From assembly GCF_031656215.1 (NCBI RefSeq), contig NZ_CP134228.1, positions 2,747,001 to 2,811,000 of the forward strand: DNA of 64,000 nucleotides, written 5' to 3'. A model generated the notes under the pieces. That model made no database searches and had not been told where the DNA came from. It worked only from the letters and a program-made list of their open reading frames with translations. How positions within the stretch are numbered: position 1 is the stretch's first letter; each line of letters starts with the position of its first letter. The translations under genes and the position numbers were made by a program. This document shows, piece by piece, positions 7,585 through 15,699 of the stretch. The DNA is from Mesorhizobium koreense. Its GTDB lineage: Bacteria; Pseudomonadota; Alphaproteobacteria; Rhizobiales; Rhizobiaceae.

Positions 7585-10410
7585 ATGAACGCCGTTCAGC
7601 CGATCGTCGAGATCGAAAACCTCTCCATCTCCTTCTTTACGCGGAAGGGGGAGATTCCCGCCGTCATGGATTTCTCCTGCACGGTCATGCCGGGCGAGGC
7701 GATGGGCATCGTCGGCGAATCCGGATGCGGAAAGTCGACCGTGTCGCTGGGCATCATGCGCGATCTTTCCAATATCGGGAAGATCGTCGGCGGACGCATT
7801 CTGTTCCAGGGCCGGGACATGGGCGAACTGTCGGAAGACGAGCTTCGCGCCATCCGCGGCAACAAGATCGCCATGATCTACCAGGAGCCGATGGCGAGCC
7901 TGAACCCGGCGATGAAGGTCGGGCAGCAGTTGATGGAGGTGCCGATCATCCATGAGAAGGCCTCCAAAGAAGAGGCCTACAGACGCTCGCTGGAGATGTT
8001 GCGGGCGGTGAGGTTGCCCGACCCGGAGCGGATGATGAAATCCTATCCGCACCAGCTTTCCGGCGGCCAGCAGCAGCGCATCGTGATCGCCATGGCATTG
8101 CTCTCGAAACCGGCGCTTTTACTGCTCGACGAGCCGACCACCGCGCTCGACGTGACGGTGGAAGCGGGCATCGTCGACCTCGTGAAGGGGCTCGGCAAGG
8201 AGTTCGGCACGTCGATGATCTTCGTGTCCCATAATCTTGGCCTGATCCTGGAGACGTGCGACCGCATCACGGTCATGTATTCGGGCGAGGCGGTAGAGAC
8301 GGGTACCGTAAAGGACGTGTTCGATCGCATGCGGCATCCCTATACGCAGGGGCTTTTCCGCTCGATCCCGCTACCGGGGGCCGACAAGAACACGCGGCCG
8401 CTGGTGGCGATCCCAGGCCAATTGCCGCTGCCGCACGAGCGGCCGAAAGGCTGCAATTTCGGCCCACGCTGCCACCATTTCGTGGAGGGTGTGTGCAACG
8501 CCGCCGAGATTCCGATGATCCCGGTCAAGGGCCACGAGAACCATTTCAGCCGCTGCGTGCGCTTCAACGAGATCGACTGGTCGGCATTGCCGGAGGATGC
8601 GACGAAGAAGAGCGAGCCGATCAAGGCCGGCGATACCGTGCTCAAGATCGACGATGTGCGCAAATATTACCGGGTTGCCGCGAACGAGGTGTTCGGCGGC
8701 GGCGAGGCGCGCGTGGTCAAGGCCAACGAGACGATCAGCTTCGAGGCGCGCGAATCCGAAACGGTCGCCATCGTCGGTGAATCCGGCTGCGGCAAGTCCA
8801 CGCTTGCCAAGATGCTGCTTGGGCTGGAGACGGCCACGAGCGGATCGATCACGCTCGGCAACAAGCAGATCCAGTCGACGGCTGTCGAGTCGCGTGACGT
8901 GAACACCGTCGCGTCGATCCAGATGGTCTTCCAGAACCCGTTCGACACGCTCAATCCGAGCCACAGCGTCGGTTCGCAGATCGTGCGCACGCTGGAGAAA
9001 TTCCACGTCGGCAATAGCCCGGCCGATCGGCACCAGAAAATGCTGGAACTGCTCGATCTGGTGAAACTGCCGCGCGCTTTCGCGGTGCGCAAGCCGCGCC
9101 AGCTTTCGGGCGGTCAGAAGCAGCGCATCGGCGTGGCCAGGGCCTTTGCCGGCGCCGCCAAGGTGGTGGTGGCGGACGAGCCGGTCTCAGCGCTCGACGT
9201 ATCGGTGCAGGCGGCGGTGACTGAACTGTTGATGGACATCCAGCGCGAGAACAAGACGACGATGCTGTTCATCAGCCACGATCTTTCGGTCGTGCGCTAT
9301 ATCGCCGACCGCGTCGTGGTGATGTATCTCGGCTACATCGTCGAGCAGGGGACGACCGACCAGATATTTTCGCCGCCTTACCACCCCTATACCGAGGCGC
9401 TTCTTTCCGCGATCCCGATCGCCGACACCAGCGTGGTGAAGAAGCATGTCGTGCTGGAAGGCGACATTCCCTCCGCGATGAACCCGCCGACCGGCTGCCC
9501 TTTCCAGACACGCTGCGGCTATAAGCACCTGGTTCCGGACAACCTTTGCGAAACCGAGGTGCCGCCGGTCAAGGATCTCGGCGACGGGCATAAATCGTTG
9601 TGTTGGCTCTCCGACGATGTGCTGGCGGGAATGGAACCGGTCATCAAGTTCGACAAGGCCCATGCCGCTCACGAAGGCGAGCCGCAGGATACTCCGCGGC
9701 GCAAGGAACGTCGCAGCGCCAAGGGCGATCCTGGTTTTGCAGGCCCGCCACCCAGGCGGCCACGCGGCAAGAGGGGAAGTGCGGCCGCCGACGAGGCCGA
9801 GTTCGAGGCGGAGGGCAAGGAAGAGGCGCGCCGTGTTCGCCGCGAGGAGGTGCGCGACGATGTCGGCGGACAAGGCGCCGGGGCGCGGCCAGCCAAGACT
9901 TCCGCTTCTGTGCCGTTGCGCCCGGGCCGGGTCGGCAGCGGCCGTCAGGCGGTCGATCCCGATACGCCGACCGCGTTCGACAGGGGGCAACCCCCGTCCC
10001 GTCGCGCGCGGGCCGCAACTTCGGCATCGTCATCGCGCAAGGCGCCAATAGCTGGCCGCACGCTTGCCGGATCAGCAACCGCTCCATCTCGGAAGCCGGC
10101 TTCCGGCAAGCCGGCCGCTTCAGCGGCTTCGGTCGGCAAACAGCCGCCGCGCATGGCGAAACCGAAAAAGCCGGACGATCTCAAGCTCATCTCCGGTGTC
10201 GGCCCCAAATTCGAGACTATCCTGAACGGTCTCGGCATCTACCGCTTCTCGCAGGTCGCCGCCTGGAAGAAGGCCGAGCGAGAATGGGTCGACGACCATC
10301 TCAACTTCGCCGGCCGTATCGAACGCGACGATTGGGTGAAGCAGGCTAAGGCGTTGGCGAAGGGCGGCGAGGCCGAGTACATCCGCGTTTTCGGCAAGAA
10401 GCCGCGTTAG
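7585..10410 (+). CDS. Fused double ATP-binding subunit of the importer with a C-terminal helix-hairpin-helix-like tail
   Basis: A 941-residue protein made of two complete ABC ATPase modules, equivalent to DppD plus DppF. Module 1 has Walker A GESGCGKST (44-52), signature LSGGQQQR (about 158) and Walker B around DEPTTALD (182). Module 2 has Walker A near 398, signature LSGGQKQR at about 507 and DEPVSALD after it. Each carries the oligopeptide-type C-terminal extension with several cysteines (CNFGPRCHHF, CPFQTRCGY). From about residue 650 comes a charged, Arg/Ala/Pro/Ser-rich linker of about 200 residues. The last 80 residues (from about 862) contain DDLKLISGVGPKFETIL and resemble the small domain found at the C terminus of some alphaproteobacterial NuoE and ribosomal proteins. 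The tail is not needed for transport in known homologues. Confidence 0.87.
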   Translation: MNAVQPIVEIENLSISFFTRKGEIPAVMDFSCTVMPGEAMGIVGESGCGKSTVSLGIMRDLSNIGKIVGGRILFQGRDMGELSEDELRAIRGNKIAMIYQEPMASLNPAMKVGQQLMEVPIIHEKASKEEAYRRSLEMLRAVRLPDPERMMKSYPHQLSGGQQQRIVIAMALLSKPALLLLDEPTTALDVTVEAGIVDLVKGLGKEFGTSMIFVSHNLGLILETCDRITVMYSGEAVETGTVKDVFDRMRHPYTQGLFRSIPLPGADKNTRPLVAIPGQLPLPHERPKGCNFGPRCHHFVEGVCNAAEIPMIPVKGHENHFSRCVRFNEIDWSALPEDATKKSEPIKAGDTVLKIDDVRKYYRVAANEVFGGGEARVVKANETISFEARESETVAIVGESGCGKSTLAKMLLGLETATSGSITLGNKQIQSTAVESRDVNTVASIQMVFQNPFDTLNPSHSVGSQIVRTLEKFHVGNSPADRHQKMLELLDLVKLPRAFAVRKPRQLSGGQKQRIGVARAFAGAAKVVVADEPVSALDVSVQAAVTELLMDIQRENKTTMLFISHDLSVVRYIADRVVVMYLGYIVEQGTTDQIFSPPYHPYTEALLSAIPIADTSVVKKHVVLEGDIPSAMNPPTGCPFQTRCGYKHLVPDNLCETEVPPVKDLGDGHKSLCWLSDDVLAGMEPVIKFDKAHAAHEGEPQDTPRRKERRSAKGDPGFAGPPPRRPRGKRGSAAADEAEFEAEGKEEARRVRREEVRDDVGGQGAGARPAKTSASVPLRPGRVGSGRQAVDPDTPTAFDRGQPPSRRARAATSASSSRKAPIAGRTLAGSATAPSRKPASGKPAASAASVGKQPPRMAKPKKPDDLKLISGVGPKFETILNGLGIYRFSQVAAWKKAEREWVDDHLNFAGRIERDDWVKQAKALAKGGEAEYIRVFGKKPR

Positions 10411-10421
10411 TCCGGGATCGC

Positions 10422-11093
10422 ATGCCGGATCGACCCAAGGCTTTCCTGTCGTGGAGTTCCGGCAAGGACGCCGCCTTTACGTTGTACGAAATGCGCCGGC
10501 TTGGGCTGGCGGATGTCGTCGGCGTTTTGACCACCATCAACGAAGCGACCGGACGCGTGCAGTCGCATGGCGTCCGCCACGAACTCCTCGACCGGCAGGT
10601 CGAGGCGTTGGAACTGCCGGCGGTGAAGGTCATGCTGCCGAACCCTTGCCCGAATGCCGTTTACGAAGCGCGGATGGAGGAAGCTTTCGGCAGGCTCAGG
10701 TCCGAAGGCATCCGGCACGTCATCTATGGCGATCTTTTCCTCGAAGATATCCGCGCCTATCGCGAGAAGCAGATGGCGGCGGCCGGCATGCAAGCGCTCT
10801 TTCCCCTCTGGGGTCGCGACACGCGTGATCTCGCCGGAGCCATGATCGCGTCCGGGCTTCAAGCGCGGGTCGCCTGTGTCGATACAAGAAGACTCGACCG
10901 TTCTTTCGCCGGCCGCAGCTTCGATGATGGCTTCCTGCGCGACCTGCCGGCGGGCGTCGATCCTTGCGGGGAAAACGGCGAATTCCACACGGTGGTCACG
11001 GCCGGCCCGATTTTCGCCGCACCGATCGTTACATCCATCGGCGAAATCGAGGAGAGGGATGGCTTCGCCTTCGCGGATATCCTCCTGAAATAG
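10422..11093 (+). CDS. Dph6-like PP-loop ATPase (diphthine-ammonia ligase family)
   Basis: A 223-residue member of the adenine-nucleotide alpha-hydrolase superfamily. The PP-loop is clear at SWSSGKD (residues 10-16), followed by the GVLTTINE strand, a YGDLFLEDIR segment and a C-terminal GENGEFHT motif that is diagnostic for the Dph6/MJ0570 group. Bacteria lack diphthamide, so in bacteria these proteins presumably activate another carboxylate for amidation; the substrate is unknown. It begins 11 bases after the ATPase gene, and its stop abuts the next start, so it is probably co-transcribed with the importer. Whether it acts on the imported compound is an open guess. Confidence 0.8.
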   Translation: MPDRPKAFLSWSSGKDAAFTLYEMRRLGLADVVGVLTTINEATGRVQSHGVRHELLDRQVEALELPAVKVMLPNPCPNAVYEARMEEAFGRLRSEGIRHVIYGDLFLEDIRAYREKQMAAAGMQALFPLWGRDTRDLAGAMIASGLQARVACVDTRRLDRSFAGRSFDDGFLRDLPAGVDPCGENGEFHTVVTAGPIFAAPIVTSIGEIEERDGFAFADILLK

Positions 11094-11630
11094 ATGACAA
11101 TGATCCCGTTCCGGAATTTTGCCCTGACCGTGCTGCCGGTCTCATGCGCCGCGGCACTCTTCCTTGCCGCTTGCCAGTCGTCGGAGCCGCCGCTCGACCC
11201 GAACGCCCCGCTCGAGATCGCCTATTCGCAATCCGAGTTTCGCCGATACGAGCGCCCCGGCGATGCGACGCTTGCCGGGCAAGCGTTCCTGCACGATCAG
11301 GGCGACACCATCCCCTGCACGGGCCAGCCGGTCCTGCTTTTCCCGCGTACGCGCTCGTTCGAGCGCATGGTCGAGCTTGCGCGAATGAAGGCGCATCCGG
11401 TGCTGCCGGAGGCGACCGATCCCCGTTTGAATGCGGTTATGCGGCGCGCGGTTTGTGACACGGATGGCAATTTCATTTTCAAGAACCTGCCGCGCGGGCG
11501 TTGGTATGTCTTCACGCGGGTGCGCTGGTCGGCCGGCGATCTCGGCATGGTGGGCGGCGACCTCATCGGAGAGGCCGATACTTCGGCCGGTACGGCGCGC
11601 GTGATCCTCGACGATCGCAACCGGATTTAG
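11094..11630 (+). CDS. Uncharacterised lipoprotein
   Basis: A 178-residue protein with a typical lipoprotein signal: a hydrophobic stretch ending in the lipobox LAAC (cysteine at residue 27). The mature part has two more cysteines (PCTGQPV and RAVCDTDG) that could pair. A segment DGNFIFKNLPRGRWYVFTRV looks like the end of a carboxypeptidase-regulatory-like (transthyretin-like) beta-sandwich. The start codon follows the previous stop directly. I do not recognise a named family. The likely location is the periplasmic face of a membrane. The only contextual hint is its position at the end of the peptide-type importer operon. Confidence 0.65.
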   Translation: MTMIPFRNFALTVLPVSCAAALFLAACQSSEPPLDPNAPLEIAYSQSEFRRYERPGDATLAGQAFLHDQGDTIPCTGQPVLLFPRTRSFERMVELARMKAHPVLPEATDPRLNAVMRRAVCDTDGNFIFKNLPRGRWYVFTRVRWSAGDLGMVGGDLIGEADTSAGTARVILDDRNRI

Positions 11631-11778
11631 CGCCGGTCAAGCCTGCTCCAGATCGTGTAACCCGCTGCCTGGCGTGGGTGCTCGGCTTCAATACATCCCG
11701 AGGGTCGTTGGAGGGCCGTGAGGCGGATTTCGCTTTTACGCGGCGATGCTGTAGGGCCTTCGGCGAAGGCAATCTCAC

Positions 11779-13206
11779 ATGCGAACGAGCGAATCGAAAG
11801 ACGACGTCATGCACTCGCCAGCTTCGCCAGAATATCCGGAAAGGAACGACGGCGCGTGGCTCAGTCACGGGCGGGCGACGGTCGTGCTTGCCGTGCCGCT
11901 GATCGGCACGCAACTCGCTCAAATGGCACTCAATGTCACCGATACGGTGATGGTGGGCTGGCTGGGAGCCGTCGAACTCGCCGCTGCGGTGCTCGGCACG
12001 CAGATATTCTTCATCGTCTATATCTTCGGCAGCGGCTTCGCCATCGCGGTGATGCCTGTTGCGGCGGCGGCGGAAGGGCGAGGAGACGCGCGGGCCGTGC
12101 GCCGTTCGGTACGCATGAGCCTCTGGGTGGTCGGTCTCTACAGCCTGATCGCCATGCCTCTTCTCTGGCACACCGAGGCGCTCCTTCTCTTTCTGGACCA
12201 GGATCCTCGCGTCGCGTCGCTCGCCGGCGCCTATGTGCGTGTCGCCCAATGGTCGATGCTGCCAGCGCTGATCCTCGCGGTGCTCCGTTCCTACCTCGCC
12301 GTCGTGGATCGCGCCTATGTAGCGCTTGCAGTCATCATCCTCGGGGGCTTCACCAACGGCGCGCTCAATTACGTGCTGATCTTCGGCCATTTCGGCATGC
12401 CGGCGCTCGGCATCGTCGGCTCGGCCGTCGCGACGCTTGTCACGCAGATCATCATGGCGCTTCTCGTCATCGCCTATAGTGGGATGGCGCCGTCGCTTCG
12501 CCGGCACGATCTCTTTGCCCGCTTCTGGCGGCCGGACTGGCCGGATTTTCGTGATATCCTGCGGCTTGGCTGGCCGATCTCGGCAACGATCATCGCCGAG
12601 GTCGGGCTTTTCTCCGCCGCTTCGATCATGATGGGCTGGCTTGGCGCGGTGACGCTCGCTGCCCACGGCATCGCGCTGCAGATCACCTCGATCGCCTTCA
12701 TGCTGCCGCTCGGACTCGCCAGCGCCGCGACGGTCAGGGTCGGCCTTCACCATGGGCGCGGAGACCGCGCCGGCGTAGGCCGCGCGGGCTTCATGGCGAT
12801 GATGATCGCAACCGCGATAGCCGTCTGCTCCGCGTTTCTCTTCTGGACGATGCCGGACCGGCTGATCGGGCTTTATCTCGACCGGCACAACGACAACGCC
12901 GCTTCCGTGCTCGCTACCGCAAGGCCCTTCCTCTTCGTCGCCGCCTGCTTCCAGATCGTCGATTCGCTGCAGGCAATCGGTAGCGGCATGCTGCGCGGGT
13001 TGAAGGATACGAGGGTGCCGATGATGATCGCCCTGGTCAGTTATTGGATCATCGGCATGCCGGCGGCCTATCTGCTCGGCTTTCCGGCAGGCTTTGGCGG
13101 CGTCGGCATCTGGTGGGGGCTGGCGCTCGGCCTCGCCGCGGCCGCGATCCTGATGAATCGCCGCTTTCTCTACCGCGAGCGGCTCGGGCTTCTGGAGCAG
13201 AGCTGA
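11779..13206 (+). CDS. MATE-family multidrug/sodium-type efflux transporter
   Basis: A 475-residue inner-membrane protein with about twelve hydrophobic segments and the two-fold MATE repeat. The first half has VPLIGTQLAQMALNVTDTVMVG, the second half starts near LRLGWPISATIIAEVGLFS, both standard MatE starts. It should export organic cations or drugs in exchange for protons or sodium. The start is uncertain: ATG 11779 has a distant GAAGG, while ATG 11809 would remove ten polar residues. It follows a 148-base gap after the lipoprotein gene and converges with the next gene, 29 bases away. Confidence 0.88.
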   Translation: MRTSESKDDVMHSPASPEYPERNDGAWLSHGRATVVLAVPLIGTQLAQMALNVTDTVMVGWLGAVELAAAVLGTQIFFIVYIFGSGFAIAVMPVAAAAEGRGDARAVRRSVRMSLWVVGLYSLIAMPLLWHTEALLLFLDQDPRVASLAGAYVRVAQWSMLPALILAVLRSYLAVVDRAYVALAVIILGGFTNGALNYVLIFGHFGMPALGIVGSAVATLVTQIIMALLVIAYSGMAPSLRRHDLFARFWRPDWPDFRDILRLGWPISATIIAEVGLFSAASIMMGWLGAVTLAAHGIALQITSIAFMLPLGLASAATVRVGLHHGRGDRAGVGRAGFMAMMIATAIAVCSAFLFWTMPDRLIGLYLDRHNDNAASVLATARPFLFVAACFQIVDSLQAIGSGMLRGLKDTRVPMMIALVSYWIIGMPAAYLLGFPAGFGGVGIWWGLALGLAAAAILMNRRFLYRERLGLLEQS

Positions 13207-13235
13207 CGCCGGACCGTCTCGAACCGTCAGGTTTT

Positions 13236-13826
13236 CTACCTGCCGCATTCCTGCATCTGCGCGTCGTAGTTGCGGGCCATGTCGTCGGTAGCGCGGGCAT
13301 AACGCTGGACTTCCGCGCTGCCGCGATTGCCGCGCGCATATGCATTCCGTCCGAGATAGTAGGCCAGATAGAGATTGTAGGTGTCGTTGCGCGCGATGCC
13401 GAGCGTTCTCGCGCTCTTGTCGTGATACCAGCCTACGAAATCGATGGCGTCGGCGAAGTTCGAGCGGCGGGCGGAGGTGTTACCTGTCTCGACTACATAT
13501 TGCGCCCAGGTTCCATCGAGTGCCTGCGAATAGCCATAGGCGCTCGACTGATGTTTCCACGGGATGAAGCCGAGAAGATAGGTGCGCGGCGGCCTCACGC
13601 GGCCCTTGAAGCCGGATTCCTTGCGCACTGTCGCCATCAGGACTGGAACGGGTATGTTGTATTTCGCTTCCGTACGCTTCGCCGCGCGCTCCCAACTGTT
13701 GAACCAGCCGTCGCGCTGGTCGAATACGGCGCAGACATTATTGATGTGAGCGGGAGCGGAGGCGCAGGCGGCAAGAGCCAGCGGCAGGCCAATCGCTAAA
13801 ACTCGAATAAAACTCGACCGAACCAT
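13236..13826 (-). CDS. Lytic-transglycosylase-like (SLT-fold) lipoprotein
   Basis: About 196 residues from ATG 13826. A signal peptide ends in a lipobox (LAAC), which anchors the protein to a membrane. The body contains IPVPVLMATVRKESGFKG, the start of a lysozyme-like SLT domain in which the glutamate of KESGF matches the catalytic position, then the SSAYGYSQALDGTW block and NLYLAYYLGRNAY, the typical end of the fold. It probably cleaves peptidoglycan glycan strands to give 1,6-anhydro ends, or is a degenerate relative. A TTG seven codons upstream is the only longer start and sits directly on the AGGAG, so I prefer the ATG. Confidence 0.75.
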   Translation of the reverse strand: MVRSSFIRVLAIGLPLALAACASAPAHINNVCAVFDQRDGWFNSWERAAKRTEAKYNIPVPVLMATVRKESGFKGRVRPPRTYLLGFIPWKHQSSAYGYSQALDGTWAQYVVETGNTSARRSNFADAIDFVGWYHDKSARTLGIARNDTYNLYLAYYLGRNAYARGNRGSAEVQRYARATDDMARNYDAQMQECGR

Positions 13827-14063
13827 CCGTCGAGGAAGTAGGTGCAACTCCTAAACGGAATCTTGCCGCAGGCCTTTCGAAGGGGCCTGACGTCCGTCTT
13901 GGTTAAGGAAGCATCAACGACGGGTTCGGCGGATGTCGATAATCCGACGCTTCTTGCCGTTATCCTGAAGTTGGATTTGCCAATCTGACGCCCGTCCTAA
14001 AATCCCGCCCGCCAGTGACGGATTCGCGATAGAAGTGCGGCCGGTTTGGCGTATGCCGAGGAC

Positions 14064-15614
14064 ATGAATGCAGAACCTCGCCGCCGCCGATCCGCCGACC
14101 GAGCCCACAGGGACGCTCATAAGGGGGCTGCGCCGATCCCGCAATTACCGGCGCGCCATCTCGTGAGCCCCTATCCGCCGATGGAACTGCTTGCCGCCGA
14201 TCAGGTGGAAGCGATCCACGATGCATCGATGCATATTCTGGAGGATTTCGGCATCGAGGTGATGAGCAACCGGGCGCTCACGCTGTTCGAGAAGGCGGGC
14301 GCCGTTGTCGATCATTCGACGCAGAATGTCCGCATCGGCCGTGAGCTGGTCGCGGAGGCGCTGAAGACAACGCGGCCGCTCTATACGCTGACCCCGCGCA
14401 ATCCCGAGCGTCGGGTGACGCTCGGCGGCAACAACATCAATTTCACTTTGGTGGCCGGACCACCCAACGTCCACGACCGCGAGCGCGGCCGTCGCGCGGG
14501 AAACCTTCGCGATTATCGCGATCTCGTCCGACTGGCGCAGCATTTCAACTGCATCACCATGATCGGCAACCAGGTCTGCGCGCCGATCGAACTGCCGGCC
14601 AATTCGCGCCACCTCGACACTTATTTTGCCAACCTCACGCTTACCGACAAAAGCTTCCACTGCACGGCGATCGGCCGGGGCAGGGCGCTCGACGGCATCT
14701 CGATGATGGCGATTTCGCGCGGCCTGACACTGGAGCAGATGGCGGAAGACCCCGGCGTCACCACCATCATCTCCGTCAATTCGCCGCGCCGCTTCGACGA
14801 CCAGATGGCCGAAGGGCTGATGACGATGGCCGAATACGGCCAATCGGCCTGCGTCACGCCGTTCACGTTGATGGGCGCGATGAGCCCGGTAACATTGGCC
14901 GGCGCGCTGGCGCAACAGAACGCCGAAGCTCTGTTCGGGGTGGTGCTGACACAACTCGTGCGGCCGGGCGCGCCGGTCATGTACGGCGCCTTCACCTCCA
15001 ACGTCGACATGAAATCGGGCGCGCCGGCCTTCGGAACGCCGGAGAACACCAAGGCCAATATCGCGTCCGGCCAGCTCGCACGACGCTACAGCCTGCCTTA
15101 CCGCACGACGCCGGGCTCGGCTTCCAACGCGGCGGACGCGCAGGGTACGTACGAGACGATGATGGCACTATGGGGCGCGATCCTTGGCCATGGCAATCTC
15201 ATCTATCACGCCGCCGGCTGGCAGGAGGGTGGCCTGACCGCCTCCTTCGAGAAATTCGTCATCGACGTCGAGATGATCCAGCACATGATGGAGTTTCTCA
15301 AACCCATTGAAGTGAATGAAGGCGAACTGGCGCTCGACGCGCTGGGTAGGGTGCCGACCGGCGGGCATTTCTTCGGCGAACCGCACACGTTGGAACGCTA
15401 CCAGACCGCCTTCTACCAGCCGATCCTGTCGAACTGGCAGAACTACGAGGCGTGGAAGGAAGCAGGCGGGCTCGACGCCACCGAGCGCGCTACTGCCGTC
15501 TGGAAGAAGGCGCTGGAGGAATATGAGGAGCCGGCGATGGATCCCGCGCGGCGCGAGGAACTGGAAGCTTACGTGGCAAAGCGCAAGGAAGCGATCGGCG
15601 GAGGGGAGCCGTGA
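14064..15614 (+). CDS. Trimethylamine-methyltransferase (MttB) superfamily protein without pyrrolysine
   Basis: A 516-residue protein of the COG5598/MttB family. Recognisable stretches are EAIHDASMHILEDFGIEVMSN near the N terminus, NFTLVAGPPNVHDRERG, and a glycine-rich region around AHNAADAQGTYETMMALWGA-like sequence (actual ASNAADAQGTYE). The frame is open throughout, so no in-frame amber encodes pyrrolysine; related Pyl-free proteins demethylate quaternary amines such as glycine betaine, proline betaine or carnitine, passing the methyl to a corrinoid protein. ATG 14064 follows GAGGAC; a TTG six codons upstream is possible. It leads a unit with a GcvT-fused flavoprotein and a cysteine hydrolase. 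No corrinoid carrier protein gene is visible in the window, so the methyl acceptor is unknown. Confidence 0.85.
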   Translation: MNAEPRRRRSADRAHRDAHKGAAPIPQLPARHLVSPYPPMELLAADQVEAIHDASMHILEDFGIEVMSNRALTLFEKAGAVVDHSTQNVRIGRELVAEALKTTRPLYTLTPRNPERRVTLGGNNINFTLVAGPPNVHDRERGRRAGNLRDYRDLVRLAQHFNCITMIGNQVCAPIELPANSRHLDTYFANLTLTDKSFHCTAIGRGRALDGISMMAISRGLTLEQMAEDPGVTTIISVNSPRRFDDQMAEGLMTMAEYGQSACVTPFTLMGAMSPVTLAGALAQQNAEALFGVVLTQLVRPGAPVMYGAFTSNVDMKSGAPAFGTPENTKANIASGQLARRYSLPYRTTPGSASNAADAQGTYETMMALWGAILGHGNLIYHAAGWQEGGLTASFEKFVIDVEMIQHMMEFLKPIEVNEGELALDALGRVPTGGHFFGEPHTLERYQTAFYQPILSNWQNYEAWKEAGGLDATERATAVWKKALEEYEEPAMDPARREELEAYVAKRKEAIGGGEP

Positions 15615-15699
15615 ACGCAGTCCGTTCACCGGCTGGGCATTGCCTTTTCCCATCCCGATTCCGCAAACTCTCCCAACACCCTGAAACCAGAGAACAATC

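Noticed and set aside
11563-13248. A 561-codon minus-strand frame opposite the MATE gene
   Set aside because: Charged, repetitive translation typical of an antisense shadow of a membrane protein.
14064-15614. Possible pyrrolysine-coded MttB
   Set aside because: The frame has no in-frame TAG before its end and reaches the full family length, so it is a Pyl-free homologue.
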